Of a stretch of DNA of 64,000 nucleotides, positions 41,918 to 49,990 are shown piece by piece (within the stretch, counting starts at the first letter, position 1; every line of letters begins with the position of its first letter). Origin of the DNA: Flavobacterium ginsenosidimutans (lineage in GTDB: Bacteria; Bacteroidota; Bacteroidia; Flavobacteriales; Flavobacteriaceae); contig NZ_QJRJ01000082.1 of the NCBI RefSeq assembly GCF_003254625.1, positions 124,001 to 188,000 of the forward strand. Reading direction: 5' to 3'. The notes under the pieces were generated by a model. It ran no database searches. It saw only the letters and a list, made by a program, of their open reading frames with translations, and had not been told where the DNA came from. The translations under genes and the position numbers were made by a program.

Positions 41918-42740
41918 TTAGTCCGTTATAAATCATGTTGATTGCCAAAACAAAAATTAGGCAGGCAAAAAAGATTCTCAATTTCTTAGGATTTGTTCGC
42001 ACTAATATTTTGGCTCCAGCCATTGCTCCAAACAAAACGCCAATTACAACTGGCATACAAATTCCAGGTTCGATATATCCTTTCTGAATGTATATAACAG
42101 AACTCGCCATTGCTGTAACTCCCATCATAAAATTACTCGTTGTTGTTGAAACTTTAAAAGGAACACGCATAATGTTATCCATTGCGATTACTTTAAAAGC
42201 ACCAGAACCAATTCCGAGAAGTCCAGACATCATTCCAGCAACTCCCATCATACTGAAACCGCCAAGAACGTTTTTAGTTCCGTACTTGATGACTTCGCCG
42301 TCGTGAGAAGGATAAGTTCCGTCTAATTTTAGCTTTTTAGCCATCGGACTAGATTCTAATACAATATGTTCTTCTTTTTTTCGAAGCGAATTGATAGCAG
42401 AGAAAATCAAAGTCAAGCCGAATAAAACGGCAATAAAAGAAGTAGGAGCAACGGTTGAAAGTAATGCACCGCAAACAGCTCCGATTGTGGTAGCGATTTC
42501 GAGAAAAATTCCCATTCGCATATTGGTAATTCCTTCTTTAACATAAGCTGCGGCAGAGCCTGAAGAAGTGGCGATAACAGAAACCAAAGCGGCTCCAATT
42601 GCATAATGAATATCGACACCAAGAATAATAGTAAGAAGCGGAATAATAATGATGCCGCCTCCCAAACCTGATAATGAACCGATAAAACCTGCTAGAAAAG
42701 CACCCAGAATCATGATCAGTGTGAAGGTAAGTATTGTCAT
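41904..42740 (-). CDS. TauE/SafE-family sulfite/organosulfur exporter
   Basis: This 278-aa polytopic protein has about eight membrane helices in two repeats. Each repeat starts with a glycine-rich motif (FIGSLSGLGGGIIIIPLL and GMMSGLLGIGSGAFKVIAM), the TauE/SafE signature. Members export sulfite, sulfonates or related anions. A cytoplasmic loop (about 120-155) separates the halves. It is the first gene of TauE - DUF1634 - LLM oxidoreductase on the minus strand. Confidence 0.92.
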   Translation of the reverse strand: MTILTFTLIMILGAFLAGFIGSLSGLGGGIIIIPLLTIILGVDIHYAIGAALVSVIATSSGSAAAYVKEGITNMRMGIFLEIATTIGAVCGALLSTVAPTSFIAVLFGLTLIFSAINSLRKKEEHIVLESSPMAKKLKLDGTYPSHDGEVIKYGTKNVLGGFSMMGVAGMMSGLLGIGSGAFKVIAMDNIMRVPFKVSTTTSNFMMGVTAMASSVIYIQKGYIEPGICMPVVIGVLFGAMAGAKILVRTNPKKLRIFFACLIFVLAINMIYNGLNGKI

Positions 42741-42825
42741 TTAAATTGTGTTTTTGTATTGGCTAATTTACGAATACAAATTTGTTCAAGGAAAAATTAG
42801 GGGCTTAATAAAACCTTAAAAATGA

Positions 42826-42858
42826 AAAAGCGCTACAGTTAAGAACTGTAACGCTTTT
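42826..42858 (-). terminator. Terminator of the DoxX-like gene
   Basis: AAAAGCGCTACAGTT / AACTGTAACGCTTTT with a 3-nt loop forms a 15-bp stem with one mismatch or wobble. On the minus strand it ends in a T-run. It lies 21 bp beyond the stop at 42879. Confidence 0.75.
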
Positions 42859-42878
42859 ATAGTTAGTGATTTAGTTGT

Positions 42879-43313
42879 TTAAATTCTATTGTCTACCGCA
42901 AAAGATGTTTTGCCAATATTAGCCAACAATAAAGCGGCAGCACAGCTTGTCCAAACGGAATAATCAAGTGGCGCTTTTACGGAAACCGAAACTGACATTG
43001 CAAATGCAAAAAAGAACATTAAAAATGCAGTTCCTAAAGCGGCAATTCTGGTTTTGAAACCAAATAACAATAATAAACTCAGTAAAACTTCAAAGAAAGT
43101 GGCAATTCCGCCTAGAATTTCTGCAATATCTCTGTTTGCATAAGGATTTAGAGTTTGTGTATAAATAACGAAGTTTTCCCAATTTCCCCAAGCAACTGCG
43201 TTTGAGCCTGGCGCTCCCCAAATTCCAAATCGATCAGCAACCGCTGAAAGCATTGTGATTCCTAAAACTATTCTTAAAATTAGACCTGCTTCTAATATTG
43301 TTATGTTTTTCAT
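42879..43313 (-). CDS. DoxX/DoxD-like membrane protein
   Basis: This 144-aa protein has four membrane helices. The first (LEAGLILRIVLGITMLSAVADRFGIWG) and the segment ILGGIATFFEVLLSLLLLFGFKTRIAALG are typical of DoxX-like proteins, which include the small subunit of thiosulfate:quinone oxidoreductase. The longer second loop with WENFVIYTQTLNPYANRD resembles the DoxD type. It lies between the TauE group and a GNAT gene but has its own terminator. The physiological role is unknown. Confidence 0.82.
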   Translation of the reverse strand: MKNITILEAGLILRIVLGITMLSAVADRFGIWGAPGSNAVAWGNWENFVIYTQTLNPYANRDIAEILGGIATFFEVLLSLLLLFGFKTRIAALGTAFLMFFFAFAMSVSVSVKAPLDYSVWTSCAAALLLANIGKTSFAVDNRI

Positions 43314-43464
43314 TCTATAAATTAATTTTTATTTCAGTGTAATTGAACTATTTTCTTTTTGATAATTAAAGAAAAGTCAGCTGGTTATTTTGTAATAACG
43401 ACAGAATGATCGTCAAATTGTTTGAAATAAGCGATAAAATGCACAAAAATGAGAATACAGGCGT

Positions 43465-44025
43465 TTATTTAAGTTGTATTTGAAGATGTTCCAGTTTTTT
43501 TCCAACCAGAGTTTTTTCGCCAACCACCTTAAATCCTAATTTTAAATAGAGGTTTTTTGCCAACGGATTATCTTCTTCAACCAATAACCCTAAAGTCTCG
43601 CTGTTTTCGTGAACATATTGATCAATTAAAAAACGAAGCAGTTTCGAACCAATTCCTTTTCCTTGAAATTTCGGATTCACGCCTAAAGAGTCAATATAAT
43701 ATTCTCCTTCACGCGTTTCAAATTCTGGATCAAATTCTGGATTATGGTGTTTTCTGACGTATTCAATTATTGGATTTCTTAATTCTTCAATGTCTCCACC
43801 TTTATATATATTGATAGCGCCAATGATTTCATTGTTTTCTTCAGCAACAAAACAATTTTGATAAGAGTATTGATTGTTTTCTCTTTCAATGAAGTATTGC
43901 AGAAAGCCTTTTGCGGAAGCGTAATCTTTTTTTGCTATAAATTTATAAATGATATCTTCCATTGCTAATAATAATATAGGAGCGATATATTTTGAGTCTG
44001 ATTTTTCGGCTTTTCTGATATTCAT
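43465..44025 (-). CDS. GNAT-family N-acetyltransferase
   Basis: This 186-aa protein has the GNAT fold: MNIRKAEKSDSKYIAPIL at the start, NCFVAEENNEIIGAINIY, and the acetyl-CoA loop VNPKFQGKGIGSKLLRFLI (Q/RxxGxG) near 115-135, ending LGLLVEEDNPLAKNLYLKLGFKVVGEK. The substrate is not predictable. A TAAATTTG -7 candidate lies on the minus strand at 44043-44050, which would give an approximately 10-nt leader. Confidence 0.9.
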   Translation of the reverse strand: MNIRKAEKSDSKYIAPILLLAMEDIIYKFIAKKDYASAKGFLQYFIERENNQYSYQNCFVAEENNEIIGAINIYKGGDIEELRNPIIEYVRKHHNPEFDPEFETREGEYYIDSLGVNPKFQGKGIGSKLLRFLIDQYVHENSETLGLLVEEDNPLAKNLYLKLGFKVVGEKTLVGKKLEHLQIQLK

Positions 44026-44059
44026 TTTTAATGATTTTAAAGCAAATTTAAAGCTTTAT

Positions 44060-44260
44060 TTAAACACATAGAAACATAGTTTTCATTGCGGTGAAAGGCG
44101 TTTCACTTATTGAAATACACATATTTTTAAGCGCAGAGCTTTGTCAAAGTTTAAAACTTTTACAAAGCTGATTCATCTTTGAGTATATCTATGTGTTAGA
44201 AACTAGTTTCTTTCTTTATTCTTTTTTGAAACAAAAAAATCTATGCTTCTATGTGTTTAA
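44060..44260. repeat. AACACATAGAAACATAG inverted repeat, copy 1
   Basis: The left arm TTTAAACACATAGAAACATAG and the right arm CTATGCTTCTATGTGTTTAA are inverse and each has an 8-nt period. The ~160-bp interior shares GGCGTTTCACTTATT and AAACTAGTTTCTT words with other copies (47850-47980, 60366-60505). It makes up most of the 341-bp gap 44026-44366. Confidence 0.85.
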
Positions 44261-44327
44261 ATAAAATCTGCTTAATATGTACCAATATACACTCAATATA
44301 TACCAATTACAAGATTTCAACTCAGCT

Positions 44328-44335
44328 TATATTTG
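44328..44335 (+). promoter_or_regulatory. -7 box of the MDR oxidoreductase gene and upstream TACCAAT repeats
   Basis: TATATTTG matches TAnnTTTG, 32 bp before the ATG at 44367. Upstream, TACCAATATAC and TATACCAATTAC (44279-44310) form two half-sites about 20 bp apart that could be an operator. No clear -33 box is seen. Confidence 0.5.
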
Positions 44336-44366
44336 TACTATATTTTAATTTAAACATTAAAAAGAA

Positions 44367-45380
44367 ATGAAAGCAATAGGATTTAAAACATCATTAGCCA
44401 TAGAAAACCCAGAAAGTTTTATCGAATTTGAAGCAGTAAAACCAATTCCAGGGCCACACGATTTATTAGTTAAAATTGATGCGATTTCAGTAAATCCAGT
44501 CGATTTTAAAATTCGCCAAAATAGTGCGAAAGATACTGTTTTAGAAACACCAAAAATTATTGGTTGGGATGCTGTCGGAATCGTTCAGGCCGTTGGTCAA
44601 GATGTAACTTTGTTTGAAGTAGGAGATCCCGTTTATTATGCTGGAGATATTACCAAACAAGGAAGCAATGCTGAATATCAAATTATTGACGAAAGAATTG
44701 TTGGCAGAAAACCAAAATCATTAAGTATTGAAGAAGCTGCTGTAATTCCGTTAACAGCTTTGACAGCGTGGGAAATTTTGTTTGATAGAATAAGAATAAG
44801 TGCTGAGAAAGACAAAGGAAAATCAATTTTGATTATTGGTGGAGCAGGAGGAGTTGGTTCAATTGCGATTCAATTGGCTAAGAAAATCGCAGGTTTGACT
44901 GTTATTGCAACAGCGTCTCGTCCTGAAACAATTGATTGGTGTAAAAAACAAGGAGCTGATTTTGTAGTAGATCATAAAGATTTGGTTTCTACTGTTCGTG
45001 AAGCAGGTTTTGAGTATGTTGATTTTATTTTGGATTTCGTTGACACGAATGCTTATTGGGACACAATGGTCGAGTTGATTAAACCGCAAGGACATATTGC
45101 ATCGATTACAGGAAGCAGCGATCCTGTTGCATTAACCAAATTGAAAAGCAAAAGTGTCTCTTTCTCTTGGGAATTGATGTACACGCGTTCTATGTACCAA
45201 ACAGAAGACATGGTAGAACAGCACAATATTTTAAATATTGTAGCAGACTTGTTAGATGATGGTATTTTGAAAACTACTTTAAACACGACTTTAAACGGAC
45301 TTACAGCTGAAAATTTGAAAAAAGCCCACGAACTTTTAGAGTCTGGAAGAACAATCGGAAAGATTGCCGTGAAGTTTTAA
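44367..45380 (+). CDS. MDR-family NAD(P)H:quinone oxidoreductase / alcohol dehydrogenase-like protein
   Basis: This 337-aa protein has the GroES-like N-terminal domain (PGPHDLLVKIDAISVNPVDFKIR) and the cofactor domain with IIGGAGGVGSIAIQLAKK, giving the AxxGxxG-type NADPH site. The cysteine-rich zinc loop of classical alcohol dehydrogenases is absent, so this is probably the quinone-oxidoreductase branch (zinc-type ADH-like YbdR/YhdH relatives). The substrate is unknown. It is 144 bp upstream of a DoxX gene on the same strand; such pairs are often stress responsive. Confidence 0.9.
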   Translation: MKAIGFKTSLAIENPESFIEFEAVKPIPGPHDLLVKIDAISVNPVDFKIRQNSAKDTVLETPKIIGWDAVGIVQAVGQDVTLFEVGDPVYYAGDITKQGSNAEYQIIDERIVGRKPKSLSIEEAAVIPLTALTAWEILFDRIRISAEKDKGKSILIIGGAGGVGSIAIQLAKKIAGLTVIATASRPETIDWCKKQGADFVVDHKDLVSTVREAGFEYVDFILDFVDTNAYWDTMVELIKPQGHIASITGSSDPVALTKLKSKSVSFSWELMYTRSMYQTEDMVEQHNILNIVADLLDDGILKTTLNTTLNGLTAENLKKAHELLESGRTIGKIAVKF

Positions 45381-45440
45381 GAGTTAAAAATCTAGTCTGT
45401 GTTAGCTTAAAATAGTTATTTAGAATAATTTTAAATAATA

Positions 45441-45448
45441 TAGTTTTG
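45441..45448 (+). promoter_or_regulatory. Candidate -7 box for the DoxX gene
   Basis: TAGTTTTG matches TAnnTTTG and would give a leader of about 70 nt before the ATG at 45525. The -33 region is poor. Confidence 0.4.
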
Positions 45449-45524
45449 GAATCATAAAATTTATGTATTTTAGTCGCTTACAAGCCCAATTTGTATTTAA
45501 ATTTTAACCTAAACAAAATTATTT

Positions 45525-45911
45525 ATGATTTCAAAAAACACAGACCTTGGATTATTGCTATTGCGTATCAGTACTGGTGGATTAATGCTTTTTCACGGTG
45601 TTTCTAAACTGATTCACGGAATTTCATTTCTTGTAGAAAACATGGGTGCATTTGGATATGCGGTTTACATTGGTGAAGTTTTAGCTCCGATTGCTATTCT
45701 ATTAGGATTCAGAACTAGAATCGCTGCAGTTCTTTTGGCTTTTACTTGTATAGTAGCGATTGCAACTGCTCACGCTCAAGATATTTTCTCAATCAGTGAA
45801 CATGGAGGTTATGCTTTAGAATTATTAATGCTTTACCTTTTTGGTGCTGTAGCTTTGTTTTTTACAGGTGCTGGAAAATTTGCAGTTTCTAAAAACAATC
45901 AATGGGACTAA
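45525..45911 (+). CDS. DoxX-family membrane protein
   Basis: This 128-aa protein has four membrane helices and the DoxX pattern LGLLLLRISTGGLMLFHGVSKLIHG, GYAVYIGEVLAPIAILLGFRTRIAA and ELLMLYLFGAVALFFTGAGKF. DoxX proteins (for example DoxX/MmpS-type and CatD-like) are linked to redox and thiol stress. It follows the MDR oxidoreductase and has its own terminator. The exact role is unknown. Confidence 0.9.
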   Translation: MISKNTDLGLLLLRISTGGLMLFHGVSKLIHGISFLVENMGAFGYAVYIGEVLAPIAILLGFRTRIAAVLLAFTCIVAIATAHAQDIFSISEHGGYALELLMLYLFGAVALFFTGAGKFAVSKNNQWD

Positions 45912-45935
45912 TTCACAAGTCTATATAATTATAGA

Positions 45936-45970
45936 AAGCTCTAAATTTCGATTTAGAGCTTTTTTGTTTT
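45936..45970 (+). terminator. Terminator of the DoxX gene
   Basis: The stem AAGCTCTAAAT / ATTTAGAGCTT closes on a TTCG tetraloop and runs into TTTTTGTTTTTT. This is the best terminator in the window. Confidence 0.9.
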
Positions 45971-46170
45971 TTATCCCTTTCATTTTGAATAAGATTTTAT
46001 CATTTTGATAAGCTTTTATAAATTGACCAAAGCTGATTTTTTGTTATTTGATTTATAATTAGTGGTTTATGTTGTTTTGAGTTGCCGTGGCATAGCTTTT
46101 GTTTTTTCCAGTTAACGATGGAGGTTATTTTATCAACTCCATTTTCTTAACCTAAAAAACATTAAAAAGC

Positions 46171-46317
46171 ATGAAAACAAATAGAAGTAGAAGTAAGGAA
46201 ATCACAAAAATATATACTTCAAATAAATCTAGACGAAATAAAGATCGATTCGTCAACTTGATGGTGTTTACTGTAGTTCTTTTTATTACTGTTATGCTAA
46301 TCGCTAAAATAGTTTAG
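46171..46317 (+). CDS. Short membrane protein (48 aa) overlapping the GNAT start
   Basis: The ATG at 46171 opens a 48-residue frame. It has a basic N-terminal half (about 27 residues, KTNRSRSKEITK... SKSRRNKDRF-like composition) followed by one hydrophobic helix (LMVFTVVLFITVMLIAKIV). The stop TAG shares its last base with a possible GTG start of the GNAT gene (TAGTG), so translation may be coupled. The start has an A-rich upstream context (AACATTAAAAAGC). Such small basic single-pass proteins are easily missed. It could be a chance frame, but the codon use and overlap argue for a gene. Confidence 0.5.
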   Translation: MKTNRSRSKEITKIYTSNKSRRNKDRFVNLMVFTVVLFITVMLIAKIV

Positions 46318-46325
46318 TGCATATT

Positions 46326-46931
46326 ATGAAAACCATTCAGTATAAAAGCGATACAGCTATTTTTTCTTCTAATGAAGAAAATATTGAACCTTATGATTTC
46401 ATTATAGAAGAAGCTAAACTAGAACATATTCATTATATAAATCAGATTTGTGAAGAAACGCTATCATCGGCCAAAGCTCGCGGAACTGGTATTTCAGGTC
46501 GACCTCCCGAATTGCTTGCAAAAAAGATGATAGAAGGTGAAGCTATTATCGCTTTTACATCAAAAGGAAAATGGGCGGGTTTTGCTTTTATATCTTCATG
46601 GGAAAACGGAAAATATGTTTCTAATTCTGGATTAATTGTTGCGCCAGAGTTTAGAAATACGGGATTAGCCAAAAAAATTAAAAGAAAGATTTTTGAACTT
46701 AGCCGTCAAAAATACCCAAAAGCAATAATATTTAGCCTGACGACAGGTCTTGCCGTTATGAAAATGAATCACGAACTCGGTTTTGAACCTGTTACTTATT
46801 CTGAATTGCCAAACGATGAACTTTTTTGGGAAAACTGCAAAAGCTGTATCAATTGCCCAATTTTATTAAGCAAAGAAAGAAAAAACTGTTTGTGTACTGC
46901 AATGCTATATAACCCTGAGAAAATTAGTTAA
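46326..46931 (+). CDS. GNAT acetyltransferase related to Bacteroidota N-acetylglutamate synthase
   Basis: This 201-aa GNAT has ARGTGISGRPPELLAKKMIEG, SGLIVAPEFRNTGLAKKIKR (acetyl-CoA loop), FSLTTGLAVMKMNHELGFEPV and a C-terminal Cys cluster CKSCINCPILLSKERKNCLC. From memory this layout closely resembles the acetyltransferase encoded in Bacteroidota arginine-biosynthesis clusters, which forms N-acetylglutamate. Here there is no arg gene nearby, so it may be a paralogue with another substrate. The Cys cluster could bind zinc or iron. The GTG at 46317, overlapping the short upstream gene, is an alternative start. Confidence 0.8.
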   Translation: MKTIQYKSDTAIFSSNEENIEPYDFIIEEAKLEHIHYINQICEETLSSAKARGTGISGRPPELLAKKMIEGEAIIAFTSKGKWAGFAFISSWENGKYVSNSGLIVAPEFRNTGLAKKIKRKIFELSRQKYPKAIIFSLTTGLAVMKMNHELGFEPVTYSELPNDELFWENCKSCINCPILLSKERKNCLCTAMLYNPEKIS

Positions 46932-46934
46932 TTA

Positions 46935-46978
46935 CTTGCATTGCCTCATTATCTAATTGACACATTGCCGAATTGTCT
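46935..46978. repeat. CATTATCTAATTGACACATTG repeat, copy 1
   Basis: CATTGCCTCATTATCTAATTGACACATTGCC just after the GNAT stop shares its core (TCATTATCTAATTGACACATT) with 49914-49990 and 60306-60345. Here only one arm is present. Confidence 0.65.
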
Positions 46979-47093
46979 TATCGGATAAAAAGACATTTTC
47001 ACGGACTAAACTCTGTGTTCTACCGAATACACTTGAAAACTTTAAATGGCGTAAATACTTTTGATTCAAATTAAAACCTTAAAAATCAAAATT

Positions 47094-47822
47094 ATGTCAC
47101 TATTTACGCCACTTCTTTGGATAGTATTAATTGCACCGCTTATTGTTATTGCACATTTAAAAACTGAAAAATCTAATTTGAAATATTTGGTATTTTTCAT
47201 TTTATATTTTTTTGCTGATGTGTTTTTGCAGGCTTCAGGAAAACAATTAATTGATTTAGATTTAAAATTCAATTGGGCTGGAAAAATCTTGAGTTTAATT
47301 TTAGGATTGATTATCATTTTTTCAGTTTCAAAAGAAGAAAGAATTAAAATCGGATTTACTTCTGAAACCAACTCCAAAAACAATTTAAAATTCGGATTAA
47401 TGGTTTTCTTCGGATTTACTTTTTTCGATATTATCTTCAAACTGATTTTATTTCCAAAAGGAGGAAATTTCGATTTAGAAACCTTTCTTTTTCAGGCTAC
47501 AATGCCCGGATTAACAGAAGAAATCCTTTTTAGAGGAATCTCTTTATGGCTTTTAGAGAAAGCTTTTGCACCAACACGGAAGTATCACGGAGTAAAATTT
47601 GGCTGGGCATTTATCATTGTAACTGTTTTATTTGGAGTTTCTCATGGCGCTGTTTTAGATCAAGATTTGCATCTGAAATTTGATCTTATAACAATGGTTT
47701 ATCTGACCGTAATCTCTTCATTTAGTGTAGGTATTTTGAGAAATTTTTCAGGAAATCTAATTTATTCTATTCTGGGGCATAACACGATTAATTTGATCAA
47801 TGCGGTTATTAGAATTTTATAA
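47094..47822 (+). CDS. CPBP-family (Rce1/CAAX-like) intramembrane metalloprotease
   Basis: This 242-aa polytopic protein carries the CPBP motifs: EEILFRG (Glu-Glu and Arg) near 150, a His in FGVSHG near 190, and a final His/Asn in GHNTINLINAV near the C-terminus. These form the glutamate-activated water site of Rce1-type proteases. Bacterial members process peptides or act in bacteriocin immunity. The ATG at 47094 is preferred over the TTG at 47061, which adds a basic non-membrane stretch. It is followed by a repeat copy. Confidence 0.88.
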   Translation: MSLFTPLLWIVLIAPLIVIAHLKTEKSNLKYLVFFILYFFADVFLQASGKQLIDLDLKFNWAGKILSLILGLIIIFSVSKEERIKIGFTSETNSKNNLKFGLMVFFGFTFFDIIFKLILFPKGGNFDLETFLFQATMPGLTEEILFRGISLWLLEKAFAPTRKYHGVKFGWAFIIVTVLFGVSHGAVLDQDLHLKFDLITMVYLTVISSFSVGILRNFSGNLIYSILGHNTINLINAVIRIL

Positions 47823-47849
47823 AAAATAAACTCAATCTGCAATTGATTT

Positions 47850-47980
47850 TTAAACACATAGAAACGTAGATTTTTTTATTTCGAAAAAGAAAAGAGAAAG
47901 AAACTAGTTTCTCACACATAGATATAAACTTTTTCAAACGTCTCTAAACGCAAAGAAAATCTATGTTTCTATGTGTTAAT
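47850..47980. repeat. AACACATAGAAACATAG inverted repeat, copy 2
   Basis: TTTAAACACATAGAAACGTAG at the left and CTATGTTTCTATGTGTTAA at the right are inverse arms. The interior shares GAAACTAGTTTC with copy 1. It lies just upstream of the LytS-type kinase promoter. Confidence 0.85.
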
Positions 47981-48012
47981 ATATTTCCGTATTCACTGGA
48001 AAAAAATAAATT

Positions 48013-48020
48013 ATATTTGA
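48013..48020 (+). promoter_or_regulatory. -7 box of the LytS/LytTR operon
   Basis: TATATTTG is an exact TAnnTTTG match 23 bp before the ATG at 48043. No good TTTG -33 box is seen at 17-23 bp upstream. Confidence 0.5.
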
Positions 48021-48042
48021 AACTGCTTTACAATTCAACTAC

Positions 48043-49203
48043 ATGCCAAATACCACATCTACTTCGGGATATTTTTTAGATAAAATGACACCGCTAAATT
48101 TTGATCATTTTTTCACCACAAGAAATCGAATTTTACTGCACATTCTCATGTGGTTAAGCTTTTCTATTTTGCTGTTTTTGAGCTATGTAATTGGCTATAA
48201 ATTAGTCTATTTTGATGCCGTTTTACTAACGATAAGAATGGCTTTGGTCAACATGATGGTGTTTTATATGCTATTCTATTTTTTGTTGCCAAATATATTT
48301 TCAGGAAGTAAAACTAGAATTATAATCCTGTTGTTATTGCTTTTTCCAATTTTGATTTTTGTTTGGATGGCCGCAACGTACTTTATTTCATTGATATATT
48401 ACAATTTAGGTCTTGAAATTACTTTTGGAGAATTAAAAGGTGTAATTAAAATGAGTGCGCAACAGACTTTTCTAGAAGCCGTTTCTCCAAAAAGAATGCT
48501 TTCACAGACGATTATAATTATTTCACTGCTTTCTCCCTTTTGTTTTGCTAAAATCTTGGTTGAAATCGCGAAACTGTACAACAAAAAATTCCAGATTGAA
48601 AGAGAAAAAACAGCCTTAGAAATTCAGAATATTCAAATTGAAAAAGACTTTTTGAAAGCACAGCTGAATCCGCATTTTTTGTTCAATACTTTGAATAATC
48701 TATATGGTTTGACCGTTCGAAAAGACAATTTAGCTCCAGAAATAATACTGAATCTTTCAGATATTATGAGTTATACTTTGTATGAATCGAATACTGAAAT
48801 TGTGCGTTTGGAGAAAGAATTGGATTTCATCCAAAATTATATCGCTTTAGAAAAAATGCGTTATGACGATGAAACGGATATTAAAGTTACTATTGAAGGA
48901 CAAACCGCAGGACTTTTTCTTGCACCGCTTTTGACTTTTACTTTTATAGAAAATGCTTTTAAATACGGTTTGAAAAGCAAAAGCGCTTTTATAAAACTTG
49001 ACATCAAGATCGAAAAGAATACTTTTTGGTTTAGTTTAGAAAACGATTCGGAGGAAACAATAAACGATTCTAATTTTAGCGGAATAGGAGTAGAGAACAC
49101 TCGTAAACGTCTAGAATTGCTGTATCCGAATCAATATGAATTAGAAATTAAAAGACTTGAAAATTCGTTTAAAGTCGATTTAAAAATAGTTTTAAGAAAA
49201 TAA
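48043..49203 (+). CDS. LytS-type sensor histidine kinase
   Basis: This 386-aa kinase has four N-terminal membrane helices (about 25-165) and the His_kinase domain of the LytS/YehU class: LKAQLNPHFLFNTLNNLYGL (acceptor His) near 205-225, LENDLIQNYIALEKMRYDD-like dimer region, and an ATPase module with FIENAFKYGLK and GIGVENTRKRLELLYP. Bacteroidota use such kinases with LytTR regulators. The signal is unknown. The stop overlaps the next ATG by one base (TAATG), so the two are translationally coupled. Confidence 0.92.
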   Translation: MPNTTSTSGYFLDKMTPLNFDHFFTTRNRILLHILMWLSFSILLFLSYVIGYKLVYFDAVLLTIRMALVNMMVFYMLFYFLLPNIFSGSKTRIIILLLLLFPILIFVWMAATYFISLIYYNLGLEITFGELKGVIKMSAQQTFLEAVSPKRMLSQTIIIISLLSPFCFAKILVEIAKLYNKKFQIEREKTALEIQNIQIEKDFLKAQLNPHFLFNTLNNLYGLTVRKDNLAPEIILNLSDIMSYTLYESNTEIVRLEKELDFIQNYIALEKMRYDDETDIKVTIEGQTAGLFLAPLLTFTFIENAFKYGLKSKSAFIKLDIKIEKNTFWFSLENDSEETINDSNFSGIGVENTRKRLELLYPNQYELEIKRLENSFKVDLKIVLRK

Positions 49204-49913
49204 TGGAAAAGTTGAAATGCATAATCGTTGACGACGAACCAATTGCAAGAGATATTATCGAATCTTTTATTGCTGAAATACCGTTTTTGGAATTGCAAGC
49301 TTCATTTGGAGAAGCTTCTAAAGCGCTGTTATTTCTGCAAGAAAATGAAGCAGATATTGTTTTCAGCGACATCGAAATGCCTAAATTTAATGGTTTAGAA
49401 TTAGCGCAATCGCTTACCAACGCTCCAGTTATTATTTTCATCACGGCGCATCGCAATTTTGCTTTGGAAGGATTTGATACTGGTGCCGCAGATTATCTTT
49501 TAAAACCCGTTCGTTTTGATCGTTTCCTGAAAGCCGTAAATCGAGCCAAAGAGTATCTTTCGCTAAAGAAAACAACTTCGGTTCACCAAATCAATTCGGA
49601 TCGTATTTTTATAAAATCAGAAGGAAAACTGATTAAGATTCTGCTGAATGAAATTCTTTATGTCGAAGCGCAAGGCGATTATTTGAAATTTGTAATCAAT
49701 GGTGGATCTTACACCACTCTAGGCACTCTAAAAGCGATGGAAGAAGTGCTGAAACTCCCCATGTTCTTTCGTGTTCAGCGTTCTTTTATTCTAAATCTGG
49801 AAGCGGTGAGAAGCTTAAACGGAAATATCGTTGAATTGATTGATGGAAAAACTATTTCTGCCGCTCTAAATAAAAAGGATGAATTGTATTCTCTTTTAGG
49901 AATTAAAAAATGA
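49203..49913 (+). CDS. LytTR-family response regulator
   Basis: This 236-aa protein has a receiver domain (KCIIVDDEPIARDII, acceptor Asp in FSDIEMPKFNG, Lys in LLKPVRFDRF) and a C-terminal LytTR DNA-binding domain (RIFIKSEGKLIKILLNEILYVEAQGDYLKFV ... FFRVQRSFILNLEAV). It forms a pair with the LytS-type kinase. LytTR proteins bind short direct repeats in promoters. No target is identifiable within the window. Confidence 0.93.
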   Translation: MEKLKCIIVDDEPIARDIIESFIAEIPFLELQASFGEASKALLFLQENEADIVFSDIEMPKFNGLELAQSLTNAPVIIFITAHRNFALEGFDTGAADYLLKPVRFDRFLKAVNRAKEYLSLKKTTSVHQINSDRIFIKSEGKLIKILLNEILYVEAQGDYLKFVINGGSYTTLGTLKAMEEVLKLPMFFRVQRSFILNLEAVRSLNGNIVELIDGKTISAALNKKDELYSLLGIKK

Positions 49914-49990
49914 GGCAATGTGCCAATTAGATGATTAGTCAATTACTTGCATTATCTCATTATCTAATTGACACATTTTCTAATTATCTA
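49914..49990. repeat. AATTGACACATT inverted repeat, copy 2 (convergent gene boundary)
   Basis: The left arm AATGTGCCAATTAGATGAT (49917-49935) and the right arm ATTATCTAATTGACACATT (49959-49977) are inverse with two mismatches. It lies between the convergent LytTR and HTCS stops and could double as a terminator. Confidence 0.75.

Noticed and set aside
47066..47440. 124-aa minus-strand frame opposite the CPBP protease
   Set aside because: It is a shadow of the conserved membrane protein with no start context or family features.
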